Shown: positions 1 to 8,038, numbered from the stretch's first letter. The stretch is 30,131 bases of DNA from Lachnospiraceae bacterium (GCA_015258095.1 JABZIV010000025.1:1-30131); one strand, 5' to 3'. The notes: generated by a model not told the origin, from the letters alone. Numbers and translations are program-made.

Positions 1-294
1 GGGATTCGGCGTTCCTCCGGCTTCATAGGTCTCTACAAAGGGGAGAATCACTTTCTTCTGAAAATCATCCTTGAAATTCAGGACATAGTACGGGATGGAG
101 AGCGTTGCCGCAACCTGTCTTGCGTCCTCCACATCTTCCAGCGTACAGCAGGTTCTGCTCCGGCACGCTTGCCCCGTTTCCGCATCATATAATTTCATGG
201 TGATGCCGATACAGTCATATCCTTTTTCTTTCATAAGAAGAGCGGCGACAGAACTGTCCACTCCGCCGCTCATGGCAATCAATGCTTTCTCCAT
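1..294 (-). CDS. mnmA: tRNA-specific 2-thiouridylase MnmA, 5' part (runs off window start)
   Basis: The reverse strand encodes 98 residues from an ATG at 294-292 and runs off the window edge. MnmA adds sulphur to U34 of the Lys, Glu and Gln tRNAs in the cytoplasm. The protein opens MEKALIAMSGGVDSSVAALL, with the PP-loop ATP-binding motif SGGVDSS at residues 9-15. It continues with GITMKLYD, a Cys-containing segment SRTCCTLEDVEDAR, then PYYVLNF and finally TPNP, which in the family precedes the catalytic Cys; that Cys lies outside the window. The upstream minus-strand sequence AAAGGA is a modest ribosome binding site. The gene is divergent from rfbA. Family membership is clear from the motifs; only about a quarter of the protein is visible. 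Confidence 0.93.
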   Translation of the reverse strand, partial: MEKALIAMSGGVDSSVAALLMKEKGYDCIGITMKLYDAETGQACRSRTCCTLEDVEDARQVAATLSIPYYVLNFKDDFQKKVILPFVETYEAGGTPNP

Positions 295-405
295 TTATTA
301 CTTTTTATCCTTTTCTGCTTATTCTTTAAATTTTTCCGATTATGTATTTCCTTTTCCGCTTTTCTTCTAAAGAGGTTCTTTTTGTCCTTTGTGCCATGTA
401 TTTTT

Positions 406-414
406 AGTTTAGCA
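406..414 (-). promoter_or_regulatory. Possible extended -10 for mnmA
   Basis: Read on the minus strand this is TGCTAAACT, a TG-N-TAAACT extended -10 box about 110 bp upstream of the mnmA start. A candidate -35 (TTGGCA) lies further upstream but at too long a spacing. The same nine bases occur on the + strand at 490-498, so the divergent region 295-596 holds an inverted pair of similar promoter-like boxes. No gene was seen in this interval. Confidence 0.3.
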
Positions 415-468
415 CAAAAAAGAAGAGAGCCGCTATGCCAATATAAAGAAAAAATTAACAGAAAAAAC

Positions 469-498
469 TTTGTATATCTTTCAGTGCTATGCTAAACT
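469..498 (+). promoter_or_regulatory. Candidate promoter for the rfb genes
   Basis: TTTGTA (469-474), an 18-base spacer, then TAAACT (493-498). The -10 matches the TAAACT box in the candidate promoter at 13370-13399. An overlapping alternative is the extended -10 TG-C-TATGCT at 485-493. It lies about 100 bp upstream of rfbA in the divergent mnmA/rfbA gap. The call is by eye. Confidence 0.35.
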
Positions 499-596
499 TT
501 TAAAAGTTGTGCGGAGAAGGGAGACAGAACTTGTCCGCATTGAGAAAGATCTACTAGAAAAGAGAAGGCATAAAGTCTCTTGAAAAGGGGGAAATG

Positions 597-1475
597 ATGA
601 AAGGAATTATTCTTGCGGGAGGTTCGGGAACGAGACTCTATCCGCTTACCAGAGTGACTTCCAAGCAGTTACTGCCGATTTATGATAAACCGATGATTTA
701 TTATCCGCTGTCCGTTCTGATGGATGCCGGAATCAGAGATGTTCTGATTATCTCTACACCGGACGATACGCCGAGATTCAAAGAACTTTTGGGAGACGGT
801 TCTTCCCTCGGAATGCAGCTCGAGTATGCGGTGCAGGAGAGTCCGGACGGCTTGGCACAGGCCTTTATCATCGGAGAGAAGTTTATAGGAACGGATAAGG
901 TTGCGATGATTCTCGGAGACAACATTTTTTCCGGCTCCGGCTTCAAGGAGATTTTACAGAAAGCGGTACGGAAAGAGAAGGGAGCCACCGTCTTCGGCTA
1001 TTATGTAGACGATCCCGAGCGTTTCGGTATCGTGGAGTTCGATGTCTCCGGGAAAGCGATTTCCATCGAGGAGAAGCCGGAGAAACCGAAGTCGAATTAC
1101 TGTGTAACCGGTCTTTATTTTTATGATAATCGTGTCGTGGAGTATGCGAAGAACCTGAAACCCTCTAAGCGCGGAGAGTTGGAAATCACCGATTTGAATC
1201 GAATCTATCTGGAAAGCGGAGAGCTGGATGTTGCGCTTCTCGGAAAGGGATTCACCTGGCTTGACACCGGAACGCAGGAGTCTCTGGTGGATGCGACCAA
1301 TTTTGTCTATACCGTGGAAAGCCATGAACATAGAAAGATTGCCTGTCTGGAAGAAATCGCTTTTAAGAACGGCTGGATCAGTCGAGAAAAGGTGGAAGAA
1401 GCCTATCAGCTTTATAAGAAAAATGAGTATGGAAAGTACTTAAAGGACGTGCTGGACGGAAAGTATATCGAGTAA
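597..1475 (+). CDS. rfbA: Glucose-1-phosphate thymidylyltransferase RfbA/RmlA
   Basis: Makes dTDP-glucose from dTTP and glucose-1-phosphate, the first step of dTDP-rhamnose and related dTDP-sugars, in the cytoplasm. The 292-aa protein has the usual family length. It opens MKGIILAGGSGTRLYPLT, the nucleotide-binding signature, followed by SKQLLPIYDKPMIYYPL, LGDNIF near residue 100 and GFTWLDTGT near residue 220, all typical of RmlA. There are two adjacent ATGs (594 and 597). I chose the second because the GGGGG at 587-591 leaves only two bases before the first, and because most homologues begin MKG. It heads the run rfbA-rfbB-rfbD on the + strand, with a 102-base gap to rfbB. Confidence 0.96.
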   Translation: MKGIILAGGSGTRLYPLTRVTSKQLLPIYDKPMIYYPLSVLMDAGIRDVLIISTPDDTPRFKELLGDGSSLGMQLEYAVQESPDGLAQAFIIGEKFIGTDKVAMILGDNIFSGSGFKEILQKAVRKEKGATVFGYYVDDPERFGIVEFDVSGKAISIEEKPEKPKSNYCVTGLYFYDNRVVEYAKNLKPSKRGELEITDLNRIYLESGELDVALLGKGFTWLDTGTQESLVDATNFVYTVESHEHRKIACLEEIAFKNGWISREKVEEAYQLYKKNEYGKYLKDVLDGKYIE

Positions 1476-1577
1476 AAGCGGAGGGACGCAGGGAAAGAGA
1501 ACGCAGGGGATGACGGACGGGTTATGATAAAGCGCCCTGTCATAAAACGCGGAAATAAAGAAATAAGAGGAGAAAAG

Positions 1578-2600
1578 ATGAAGACAATTGTAACCGGCGG
1601 TGCCGGGTTTATCGGCGGGAATTTCATGCATTTTGCAGTGAATAACTATCCGGATGAAGAGTGGATCTGTCTGGATAAGTTGACCTATGCAGGGAATTTG
1701 GAGACTTTGGAGCCTCTGGAAGGAAAGAAAAACTATCGTTTTATCAAGGGCGATATTGCAGACAGAACGTTTATTTTTGATTTGTTTCGGAAAGAGAAGC
1801 CGGACAGAGTGATTAATTTTGCGGCAGAGTCTCATGTCGACCGTTCTTTGAAGGATCCGGAGCTTTTTCTTCGATCGAATGTGATGGGAACCGTTTGCCT
1901 TATGGATGCCTGCCGGGAATTCGGAATCGAGCGTTTTCATCAGGTTTCTACCGATGAAGTGTACGGAGATCTTCCGATTGAGCGGACAGACCTCTTCTTC
2001 AATGAGGAGAATCCGATTAAGACTTCGTCTCCTTACTCTTCTTCAAAGGGAAGCGCAGACCTCTTTGTTCTGGCCTATCACCGCACCTTCGGTCTTCCGG
2101 TAAGCATTTCCCGTTGCTCGAACAACTACGGCCCTTATCATTTTCCGGAGAAGCTGATTCCGCTGGTGATTTCCCGTGCCCTCGCGGATGAGAGTATTCC
2201 GGTGTATGGCAAAGGGGAAAATGTGCGAGATTGGCTCTATGTGACGGATCATTGTAAGGCTATCGACTTAATCGTACGAAAGGGAAGAGTCGGAGAGGTC
2301 TACAATGTCGGCGGACACAACGAAAGAACGAATCTGGAAGTCGTGCAGACCATCTTAAAGGCGCTCGGAAAACCGGAGTCTTTGATTCATTATGTGACAG
2401 ATCGCCCGGGGCATGACAGACGATATGCCATTGATCCGACAAAGCTTGAGACGGAACTTGGCTGGAGACCGGAGTATACCTTTGATACGGGAATTCCGGT
2501 AACCATTGACTGGTATTTAAAGAACAAGGATTGGTGGGAGCATATTATTTCCGGAGAATACCAGGAATACTACAAGAAGCAGTATGGAGAAGAGGGATAA
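1578..2600 (+). CDS. rfbB: dTDP-glucose 4,6-dehydratase RfbB/RmlB
   Basis: Converts dTDP-glucose to dTDP-4-keto-6-deoxyglucose with bound NAD. The 340-aa protein is an extended short-chain dehydrogenase. The Rossmann motif TGGAGFIGGNF is at residues 6-16, STDEVYGDLP carries the catalytic Thr-Asp-Glu, and the YxxxK pair is Y153/K157 in SSPYSSSKGSADL. The start ATG at 1578 follows AGAGGAG at 1566-1572 and gives the standard N-terminus MKTIVTGGAG; the frame stays open upstream to 1524 but that part is not family-like. The 102-base gap after rfbA contains two ACGCAGGG copies (1486-1493, 1501-1508) and a weak TTATGA/TCATAA inverted repeat. The stop is two bases before rfbD, so the two are co-transcribed. 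Confidence 0.96.
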   Translation: MKTIVTGGAGFIGGNFMHFAVNNYPDEEWICLDKLTYAGNLETLEPLEGKKNYRFIKGDIADRTFIFDLFRKEKPDRVINFAAESHVDRSLKDPELFLRSNVMGTVCLMDACREFGIERFHQVSTDEVYGDLPIERTDLFFNEENPIKTSSPYSSSKGSADLFVLAYHRTFGLPVSISRCSNNYGPYHFPEKLIPLVISRALADESIPVYGKGENVRDWLYVTDHCKAIDLIVRKGRVGEVYNVGGHNERTNLEVVQTILKALGKPESLIHYVTDRPGHDRRYAIDPTKLETELGWRPEYTFDTGIPVTIDWYLKNKDWWEHIISGEYQEYYKKQYGEEG

Positions 2601-2602
2601 AG

Positions 2603-3529
2603 ATGAAAGTGTTTGTTACCGGAGTGAACGGACAGCTTGGGCATGACGTGATGAATACCCTCTATCGGAGAGGAATTCCCGCAATCGGGTCCGACCTGAA
2701 GCCCTGTTATAGCGGCGTTATGGATGGAAGTCCGGCTTGTACGATGCCGTATATCGTTTTGGATTTAACAGACAGCGCGGCGGCACGTCGCGTTTTGGAG
2801 GAAAACGGCATTGATACGCTGGTGCACTGTGCGGCATGGACTGCCGTTGATCCGGCAGAAGAAGCGGAGAATCAGGCTATCGTAGAGAGAATCAACGGAG
2901 AGGTTCCCGGAGAGCTCGCGAAAGTGATGCGGGACTTGAACGGAAAGATGCTTTATCTTTCTACAGACTATGTTTTTTCCGGAGAGGGAACAAAACCGTG
3001 GGATCCGGAGGAGAAGGATTTCGCACCGATTAATTTCTACGGGAAGACGAAACTGATGGGAGAGGAAAAGATACGAGAGCTTCTTTCCAAGTATTTCATC
3101 GTCCGTATCGCCTGGGTTTTCGGTTTAAATGGGAAGAATTTCATCAAGACGATGCTGCAAGTCGGAAAGAGCCACGAGGAAGTTCGCGTAGTCAATGATC
3201 AGATTGGTAATCCGACGTATACCTTGGATCTCGCCGAACTCCTTTGTGATATGATTTGCACGGAGAAGTACGGAACGTATCATGCCACGAATGAGGGCGA
3301 GTATATTTCCTGGTATGATTTTACAAAGGAAATCTATCGGCAGGCGGGGCTCTCCACTAAAGTGATTCCGGTAAGCACAGAGGAATACGGACTCAGTAAG
3401 GCAAAGAGACCGAAGAATTCCCGCTTGGATAAGCGAAAGCTGAAAGAAGAAGGTTTTACACCGCTTCCGGAGTGGAAAGATGCGCTTTCCCGTTATCTTG
3501 AGGCATTAAAGGCGGAAGGCATAGACTAA
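2603..3529 (+). CDS. rfbD: dTDP-4-dehydrorhamnose reductase RfbD/RmlD
   Basis: Reduces dTDP-4-keto-L-rhamnose to dTDP-L-rhamnose, the last step of the pathway. The 308-aa protein has the N-terminal NAD(P) motif GVNGQLG (residues 7-13), HCAAWTAVDPAEE, LSTDYVFSGEG and the catalytic YGKTK (Y146, K150), followed by RIAWVFG, all characteristic of RmlD. The start ATG at 2603 has AGAGGG six bases upstream, inside the end of rfbB. A longer open frame begins at 2531 but overlaps rfbB and lacks homology-like sequence. A hairpin terminator follows at 3550. RmlC, which must act between RfbB and RfbD, is not encoded in this window. Confidence 0.95.
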   Translation: MKVFVTGVNGQLGHDVMNTLYRRGIPAIGSDLKPCYSGVMDGSPACTMPYIVLDLTDSAAARRVLEENGIDTLVHCAAWTAVDPAEEAENQAIVERINGEVPGELAKVMRDLNGKMLYLSTDYVFSGEGTKPWDPEEKDFAPINFYGKTKLMGEEKIRELLSKYFIVRIAWVFGLNGKNFIKTMLQVGKSHEEVRVVNDQIGNPTYTLDLAELLCDMICTEKYGTYHATNEGEYISWYDFTKEIYRQAGLSTKVIPVSTEEYGLSKAKRPKNSRLDKRKLKEEGFTPLPEWKDALSRYLEALKAEGID

Positions 3530-3549
3530 GATAGAAAAGAGAAGGAAGG

Positions 3550-3579
3550 ATTCGGGTTTTGCGACCCGAATTTCTTTCG
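3550..3579 (+). terminator. Rho-independent terminator after rfbD
   Basis: Perfect 8-bp stem ATTCGGGT (3550-3557) / ACCCGAAT (3564-3571), loop TTTGCG, then the T-rich tail TTCTTTCG. It lies 20 bases after the rfbD stop and 70 bases before glmM, so it may separate the rfb unit from glmM or only attenuate it. Confidence 0.7.
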
Positions 3580-3586
3580 TTAAGCC

Positions 3587-3626
3587 GGAGCGGAAAACAG
3601 GAAGCTGGAGCGGAAAACAGAGATTC
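3587..3626 (+). repeat. 20-bp tandem repeat upstream of glmM
   Basis: GGAGCGGAAAACAG occurs at 3587-3600 and again at 3607-3620, a period of 20 bases, between the rfbD terminator and the glmM ribosome binding site at 3638-3643. It lies in the presumed untranslated leader of glmM. Confidence 0.75.
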
Positions 3627-3648
3627 GGAACGGAGACAGGAGGATAAA

Positions 3649-5001
3649 ATGGGAAAATATTTTGGAACCGACGGGTATCGGGGAGAAGCAAATGTGAACC
3701 TTACGGCGGATGATGCCTTTAAAGTGGGAAAGTTTCTGGCTTACTACTTTTCGGAAAAAGGGAAGAAAGACTGTCGTATCGTGATTGGAAAGGATACGAG
3801 GCGTTCCAGTTATATGTTTGAATATGCGCTTTCTGCCGGTATTACCGCAGCAGGAGCGGATGCTTACCTTATGCACGTAACGACAACCCCTTCCGTGAGT
3901 TACATTGCCCGTTCGGAAGATTTTTCCTGCGGAGTCATGATTTCCGCGTCCCATAATCCGTTTTATGATAACGGCTTAAAAGTGATTAACGGAAACGGCG
4001 AGAAAGTTTCCGATGACTTTATTGCAGAAATTGAAGCGTACCTGGATGGGGAAATCGGAGAGATTCCTCTCGCTACGGGAGAAAAAATCGGACGAACGGT
4101 GGATTTCTTTGCGGGAAGAAATCGTTATATCGGCTATCTGATTTCCATAGCAACCCATTCCTTTAAGGGAAGGAAGATTGCCCTGGATTGTGCAAACGGT
4201 TCCGCCTCCTCTGTTGCAAAGGCGGTTTTTGATGCGCTGGGTGCGGACACCCACGTCCTTTCCGATGCGCCGAACGGCTATAACATTAACGAGCACTGCG
4301 GTTCTACCCATATAGAAGCTTTGCAGGACTATGTGCGAAACAGTGATTGTGAGATCGGCTTCGCTTATGACGGAGATGCGGACCGCTGTCTTGCGGTGGA
4401 TGCGGAGGGGAATCTTGTTGACGGAGATATGATCCTATACCTCTGCGGAAAGGATTTAAAGAAGAAGGGGCAGTTGCAGAACAACACTATCGTGACTACG
4501 GTGATGTCCAACTTCGGCTTATATAAGGCGCTCGATAAGGAAGGAATCCGCTACGAGAAGACCAAGGTGGGCGATCGCTATGTCTATGAAAATATGGCGG
4601 AGAATAACTTTGACCTTGGCGGAGAGCAGTCCGGGCATATCATTTTCATGCGTCATGCCACGACGGGAGACGGCATTCTTACGAGTATCAAGGTCATGGA
4701 AGTGCTTCTGGAAGAGAAGAAGAGCCTGAAAGATTGCCTTACAGACTATCGTAAATATCCGCAGGTTTTGCAGAATGTGAGAGTGAAGGATAAAGAAGCG
4801 GCGGAAGGAAATACCGCGGTCGCCGAGGCAGTGAAGAAGGTAGAAAAGGAGTTGGGAGATTCCGGCAGGATTCTTCTTCGGGCTTCAGGAACGGAACCGC
4901 TTATCCGAGTCATGGTGGAAGCGAAGGAGGAAGAAACTTGTGCGCGTCTTTGCGAAGAAGTTATAGCTGTTATGAAAAAAGAGGGACTGGTACTGGAATA
5001 G
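3649..5001 (+). CDS. glmM: Phosphoglucosamine mutase GlmM (phosphohexomutase family)
   Basis: Interconverts glucosamine-6-phosphate and glucosamine-1-phosphate for UDP-GlcNAc, the precursor of peptidoglycan and wall polymers. The 450-aa length fits GlmM. Visible motifs in order: FGTDGYRG (5-12), the active-site loop ISASHNP with phospho-Ser at S101, the Mg-binding DGDADR (D241, D243, D245), GGEQSGH, and the phosphate-binding RASGTEPLIRVMVEA near the C-terminus. The start ATG at 3649 follows AGGAGG five bases upstream; an open frame from 3559 reads through the tandem repeats and is unlikely to be translated. A phosphomannomutase/phosphoglucomutase role is the main alternative, but the length and the RASGTEPLIRVM motif favour GlmM. 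Confidence 0.87.
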   Translation: MGKYFGTDGYRGEANVNLTADDAFKVGKFLAYYFSEKGKKDCRIVIGKDTRRSSYMFEYALSAGITAAGADAYLMHVTTTPSVSYIARSEDFSCGVMISASHNPFYDNGLKVINGNGEKVSDDFIAEIEAYLDGEIGEIPLATGEKIGRTVDFFAGRNRYIGYLISIATHSFKGRKIALDCANGSASSVAKAVFDALGADTHVLSDAPNGYNINEHCGSTHIEALQDYVRNSDCEIGFAYDGDADRCLAVDAEGNLVDGDMILYLCGKDLKKKGQLQNNTIVTTVMSNFGLYKALDKEGIRYEKTKVGDRYVYENMAENNFDLGGEQSGHIIFMRHATTGDGILTSIKVMEVLLEEKKSLKDCLTDYRKYPQVLQNVRVKDKEAAEGNTAVAEAVKKVEKELGDSGRILLRASGTEPLIRVMVEAKEEETCARLCEEVIAVMKKEGLVLE

Positions 5002-5045
5002 AAGACAGGGTAGAATTGCCGCTTAGAAGGAAAGTTTTTGCCGAA

Positions 5046-5064
5046 CTACAGTAGGCGTTTGAAG
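5046..5064 (+). promoter_or_regulatory. Motif shared with the fba leader, upstream of leuA
   Basis: CTACAGTAGGCGTTTGAAG. The 12 bases CAGTAGGCGTTT (5049-5060) recur exactly at 21008-21019 before fba, both times just after a CTACA and before GAAG or GAAAG. TACAGT (5047-5052) could serve as a -10 box, but no good -35 is seen. It ends 14 bases before the leuA start. Confidence 0.35.
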
Positions 5065-5078
5065 TAAGGGGGAAAGAG

Positions 5079-6761
5079 ATGGAAAAAGTCAGTCGATATC
5101 GTGCCTTCCCGATCTTCCGTTATCCGGAAAGAACATGGGTGGATCAGAGTATCAAAAAAGCGCCAATCTGGTGTTCCGTGGATTTAAGGGATGGAAACCA
5201 GGCACTCGTTGAGCCGATGAGCGTGGAGGAGAAAGTCGAGTTCTTTCAGTTGCTGTGCAAGCTCGGGTTTAAGGAGATTGAAGTCGGTTTTCCCGCAGCT
5301 TCACAGATCGAGTATGATTACCTTCGCAATCTGATTGAGCGGAAGATGATTCCGGAGGACGTTACGGTACAGGTACTTGTACAGTGCAGAGAAGAGCTTT
5401 TGGAGAGGACTTTTCAGGCTATACAGGGGGCGAAGAAGGCGATTGTCCATATCTATAACTCGACTTCCATTCTGCAACGGGATGTTGTCTTCAAGAAGAA
5501 TAAAGAAGAAATCAAACAGATTGCGCTGGACGGTGTCGAGATGGTGAAACGCCATGAAAAAGACTTTCAGGGGGAACTCTGTCTGGAGTATTCACCGGAG
5601 AGTTTTACGGGGACGGAGATGGACTATGCCCTGGATATCTGTAATGCCGTGATTTCCGCCTGGGGCGCCGGAAAGGGGAGAGAAATCATTATCAATCTGC
5701 CCAATACGGTAGAGATGCACAGTCCCAATGTCTATGCGGACCAGATTGAGTTTATGTCCAGGCACCTTTTGAAAAGGGAACACGTAGTGCTTTCCGTTCA
5801 TCCCCACAATGACAGAGGAGAAGGCATCGCCTCGGCGGAACTGGCTCTCCTTGCCGGTGCAGAAAGAGTGGAAGGAACGCTCTTCGGTAATGGGGAACGG
5901 ACCGGAAATGTAGACATCCTTACTCTGGCATATAATATGTTCTCTCAGGGGATTGACCCGAATCTCAACCTGGAAAATATTCGGGAAATACAGGAAGTGT
6001 ATGAGCGTTGCACGAAAATGAAGATTCCGGAGAGGCAGCCTTACGCCGGAAAGCTCGTGTTTACCGCATTTTCCGGTTCGCATCAGGATGCCATCAACAA
6101 GGGATTGCAGGCCATGAGAGAGAAGAAGAGTGCGATTTGGGAAGTTCCCTATCTTCCCATCGATCCTGCCGATATCGGAAGAGAGTACGAACCGGTAGTG
6201 CGGATCAATTCGCAGTCCGGAAAAGGCGGTGTGGCTTTTATTTTGGAATCTTTCTTCGGCTACAAGCTTCCGAAGGGAATGCAAAGAGAGTTTGCGGACT
6301 ATATCCAGCGTTTGTCGGAAGAGGTGGGAGAAGTGAATCCGGAGAAGATACTTTCCGTCTTTACCGAAGAGTATGTCGAAGCGAAGAAGCCGCTATGCTT
6401 TAAGAACCTTCGTTCCATGGATATGGAAGATGAGAAGAAGCAGACTTATACCAGCTTTGTACAGTTAAGCTATGAGGATCGGGGCGTATTAAAAGAGCTG
6501 TCAGCCAGCGGTTCCGGCCCGATTGATGCCGTAGTGGCAGCCCTTTCGAAGGAGTTGAAAAAAGACTTTACCGTCATCGATTACAATGAGCATGCATTGA
6601 GTTCGGAGTCTTCTGCAAAGGCCGTTTCCTATATTCATCTTTTGGACAGAAGCTCCGGAAAGAGTACCTATGGAGTAGGAATCAGTTCGAATATTACCCG
6701 TTCCTCCGTCCGCGCCCTTTTCAGCGGCATCAACCGTTTATATTTTGCAAAGGAACATTAG
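5079..6761 (+). CDS. leuA: 2-isopropylmalate synthase, long form (LeuA)
   Basis: Condenses acetyl-CoA with 2-oxoisovalerate, the committed step of leucine synthesis. The 560-aa length and the N-terminal block YRAFPIFRYPERTWVD mark the long LeuA type found in actinobacteria, yeast and many clostridia rather than the roughly 510-aa enterobacterial type. The catalytic TIM barrel shows CSVDLRDGNQALVEPMS (about 32-48, metal-binding Asp) and HPHNDRGEGIASAELALLAG with LFGNGERTGNVDI. The C-terminal ~120 residues resemble the LeuA regulatory domain that binds leucine (GSGPIDAVVAAL, YGVGIS). The ATG at 5079 follows AAGGGGG. The stop overlaps the stop of the opposing glycosyltransferase by four bases and no terminator hairpin lies between. 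No T-box leader is visible. Confidence 0.94.
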   Translation: MEKVSRYRAFPIFRYPERTWVDQSIKKAPIWCSVDLRDGNQALVEPMSVEEKVEFFQLLCKLGFKEIEVGFPAASQIEYDYLRNLIERKMIPEDVTVQVLVQCREELLERTFQAIQGAKKAIVHIYNSTSILQRDVVFKKNKEEIKQIALDGVEMVKRHEKDFQGELCLEYSPESFTGTEMDYALDICNAVISAWGAGKGREIIINLPNTVEMHSPNVYADQIEFMSRHLLKREHVVLSVHPHNDRGEGIASAELALLAGAERVEGTLFGNGERTGNVDILTLAYNMFSQGIDPNLNLENIREIQEVYERCTKMKIPERQPYAGKLVFTAFSGSHQDAINKGLQAMREKKSAIWEVPYLPIDPADIGREYEPVVRINSQSGKGGVAFILESFFGYKLPKGMQREFADYIQRLSEEVGEVNPEKILSVFTEEYVEAKKPLCFKNLRSMDMEDEKKQTYTSFVQLSYEDRGVLKELSASGSGPIDAVVAALSKELKKDFTVIDYNEHALSSESSAKAVSYIHLLDRSSGKSTYGVGISSNITRSSVRALFSGINRLYFAKEH

Positions 6762-7783
6762 ACTTTGTTTTTGTTCTGCTGTTTCCTTTTTTGCCGTTCT
6801 TTAAGATAGACGAAGCAGTTTTTCAGGAGTCTCCATTCCAGCCCGAAATAGCGGGTAATGGGGATTCCGTGAAAATCTGCTTTTTTCATGCGGTGCATTT
6901 CTTTCAATCCGCGTCGGATCCCCTTCCGGTACGCCTTCCCGTAGCCTTTTTTCTGAAAATAAATGGCTTTGATGGCAAATCCGACGAGGAAGGGCCAGAA
7001 ATTGATGATTTTTAAGAGTAAAGGAAAGTTTTTATAGAGGAGGAAAATAGAATTTCTCGCGGAGAGTTCCACTTTGAAGTCACTATATTTTCCGCCGCTG
7101 GTTCCGGAACCGACATGCTTGCAAACGGCAGTCGGACAATAGTAGATACTATAGCCGTAAAGTGTAGCACGGAAGGAAATATCGACGTCCTCCAGGTAAG
7201 CAAAGTGTTCTTCGTCAAAAAGCCCGGTTCTTTTTAATGCGGAAACGGAGTAGAGCGCCGCACCCGCACAGGCAGAGAAGACCTTCGCTTCCTTTGTCCA
7301 GTTTTCCGCCCTGTCTTCCAGTCCTCTCTGAAAAGGAAAGCCCAGAAGGCAGAGTTCATCTCCGGCATCGTCCATCATGGAAGGATCGTGCATCTTGACC
7401 ATCTTCGAAGAAAGGGCGAAGACGCGTTCGCCTCGTTTTTCTTTTTCTTCCATACAACGCACGAGATTTTCCACAAAGCGGTCGTCTGCCTCCGTATCGT
7501 TATTTAAGAGCAGAACGTACTTTGCCCCCTCTTCTTCGGCATAGCGGATTCCCTGATTCACAGCCTTCGCAAAACCGTAGTTTTCCCGATTTTCCAAAAG
7601 ATGAATTTCTACCGGAAAGTTTTTTTGAAACGCCCGGATTGCCGCAATACTGCCGTCCGAAGACGCGTTGTCCACAAAGTAGATGGAGTAGTCCTTCGTA
7701 CTTTGCCCTTCCAGGGCACGCATACATTTGTCTAAAAAACGTTCTCCGTTAAAGTTTGGAATTACAATGATTGTTTTTACCAT
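6758..7783 (-). CDS. GT2-family glycosyltransferase (rhamnosyltransferase-like)
   Basis: The 341-aa protein begins VKTIIVIPNFNGERFLDKC and contains FVDNASSDGS (about 37-45), NYGFAKAVNQG, the nucleotide-sugar/metal motif LLLNNDTEADD (91-101), and FAYLEDVDISFRATLYGY (E198, D199, D201), the acceptor-side acidic motif of GT2 enzymes. A hydrophobic stretch near 250-275 could associate with the membrane, and the C-terminus is strongly basic (KERQKRKQQNKNKV). These features fit transferases that add sugars to lipid-linked glycans; rhamnose is plausible because of the nearby rfb genes but is inferred. The start ATG has AGGAG 12 bases upstream. It is the only complete minus-strand gene here, convergent with leuA and divergent from the flippase gene. 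Confidence 0.88.
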   Translation of the reverse strand: MVKTIIVIPNFNGERFLDKCMRALEGQSTKDYSIYFVDNASSDGSIAAIRAFQKNFPVEIHLLENRENYGFAKAVNQGIRYAEEEGAKYVLLLNNDTEADDRFVENLVRCMEEKEKRGERVFALSSKMVKMHDPSMMDDAGDELCLLGFPFQRGLEDRAENWTKEAKVFSACAGAALYSVSALKRTGLFDEEHFAYLEDVDISFRATLYGYSIYYCPTAVCKHVGSGTSGGKYSDFKVELSARNSIFLLYKNFPLLLKIINFWPFLVGFAIKAIYFQKKGYGKAYRKGIRRGLKEMHRMKKADFHGIPITRYFGLEWRLLKNCFVYLKERQKRKQQNKNKV

Positions 7784-7817
7784 TTTTCCGCTTTGCTCCT
7801 GTTTTCATCTATGCCAT

Positions 7818-7863
7818 AAAGGAGGAATGCCCTCCTTTTCCCGTTCCGCTAAGGAAGGGAACG
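7818..7863. repeat. Two adjacent inverted repeats in the divergent GT/flippase gap
   Basis: AAAGGAGG (7818-7825) pairs with CCTCCTTT (7831-7838) around a five-base loop, and CGTTCC (7842-7847) pairs with GGAACG (7858-7863). In the minus-strand transcript they would form two hairpins in the leader of the glycosyltransferase gene. They could equally be operator-like sites. Neither has a strong T-tract, so a terminator is less likely. Confidence 0.55.
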
Positions 7864-7947
7864 CTTTGAACCTTACCATAAATGCGGCTAATCCGCCAGT
7901 CGGCATTTACATTTTTCCGGCGGTACTATAAAATTGAAAAATCGCGA

Positions 7948-8019
7948 AAAGAACAGTATTTTGCAAAAAACGAGAACGGTATTTTGCAAAAAAACGAGAA
8001 CGGTATTTTGCAGAAACGG
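7948..8019 (+). repeat. Three tandem 24-bp repeats before the flippase start
   Basis: Three near-identical units at about 7948-7971, 7972-7995 and 7996-8019, each containing GTATTTTGCA(A/G)AAAC preceded by GAAC or GAGAACG. The 24-base period keeps the reading frame open, so if a TTG at 7934 or 7961 were used the repeats would encode repeated TRTVFCKK octapeptides ahead of the flippase. I favour them as leader DNA. Confidence 0.8.
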
Positions 8020-8038
8020 GAGAAAGGGTAGGAAAGCC

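Noticed and set aside
95..370. A 91-codon + strand frame at the window start
   Set aside because: It overlaps mnmA on the opposite strand, where the PP-loop motif makes the coding strand clear.
5002..5078. Possible T-box or leader attenuator before leuA (also considered for thrC and pheA)
   Set aside because: The gaps are too short and lack the T-box sequence (GGTGG-ACC type) or a leader peptide rich in the relevant amino acid.
5592..6284. A 230-codon minus-strand frame inside leuA
   Set aside because: Antisense to conserved LeuA barrel and linker sequence, without domain-like content.
7948..8019. Possible CRISPR-like array
   Set aside because: Repeats are directly tandem without spacers, only three copies, and no cas genes are present.
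7934..8038. N-terminal extension of the flippase including TRTVFCKK repeats
   Set aside because: The open frame is a by-product of the 24-bp period, no ribosome binding site lies before 7934, and the TTG at 8039 gives a family-like N-terminus.
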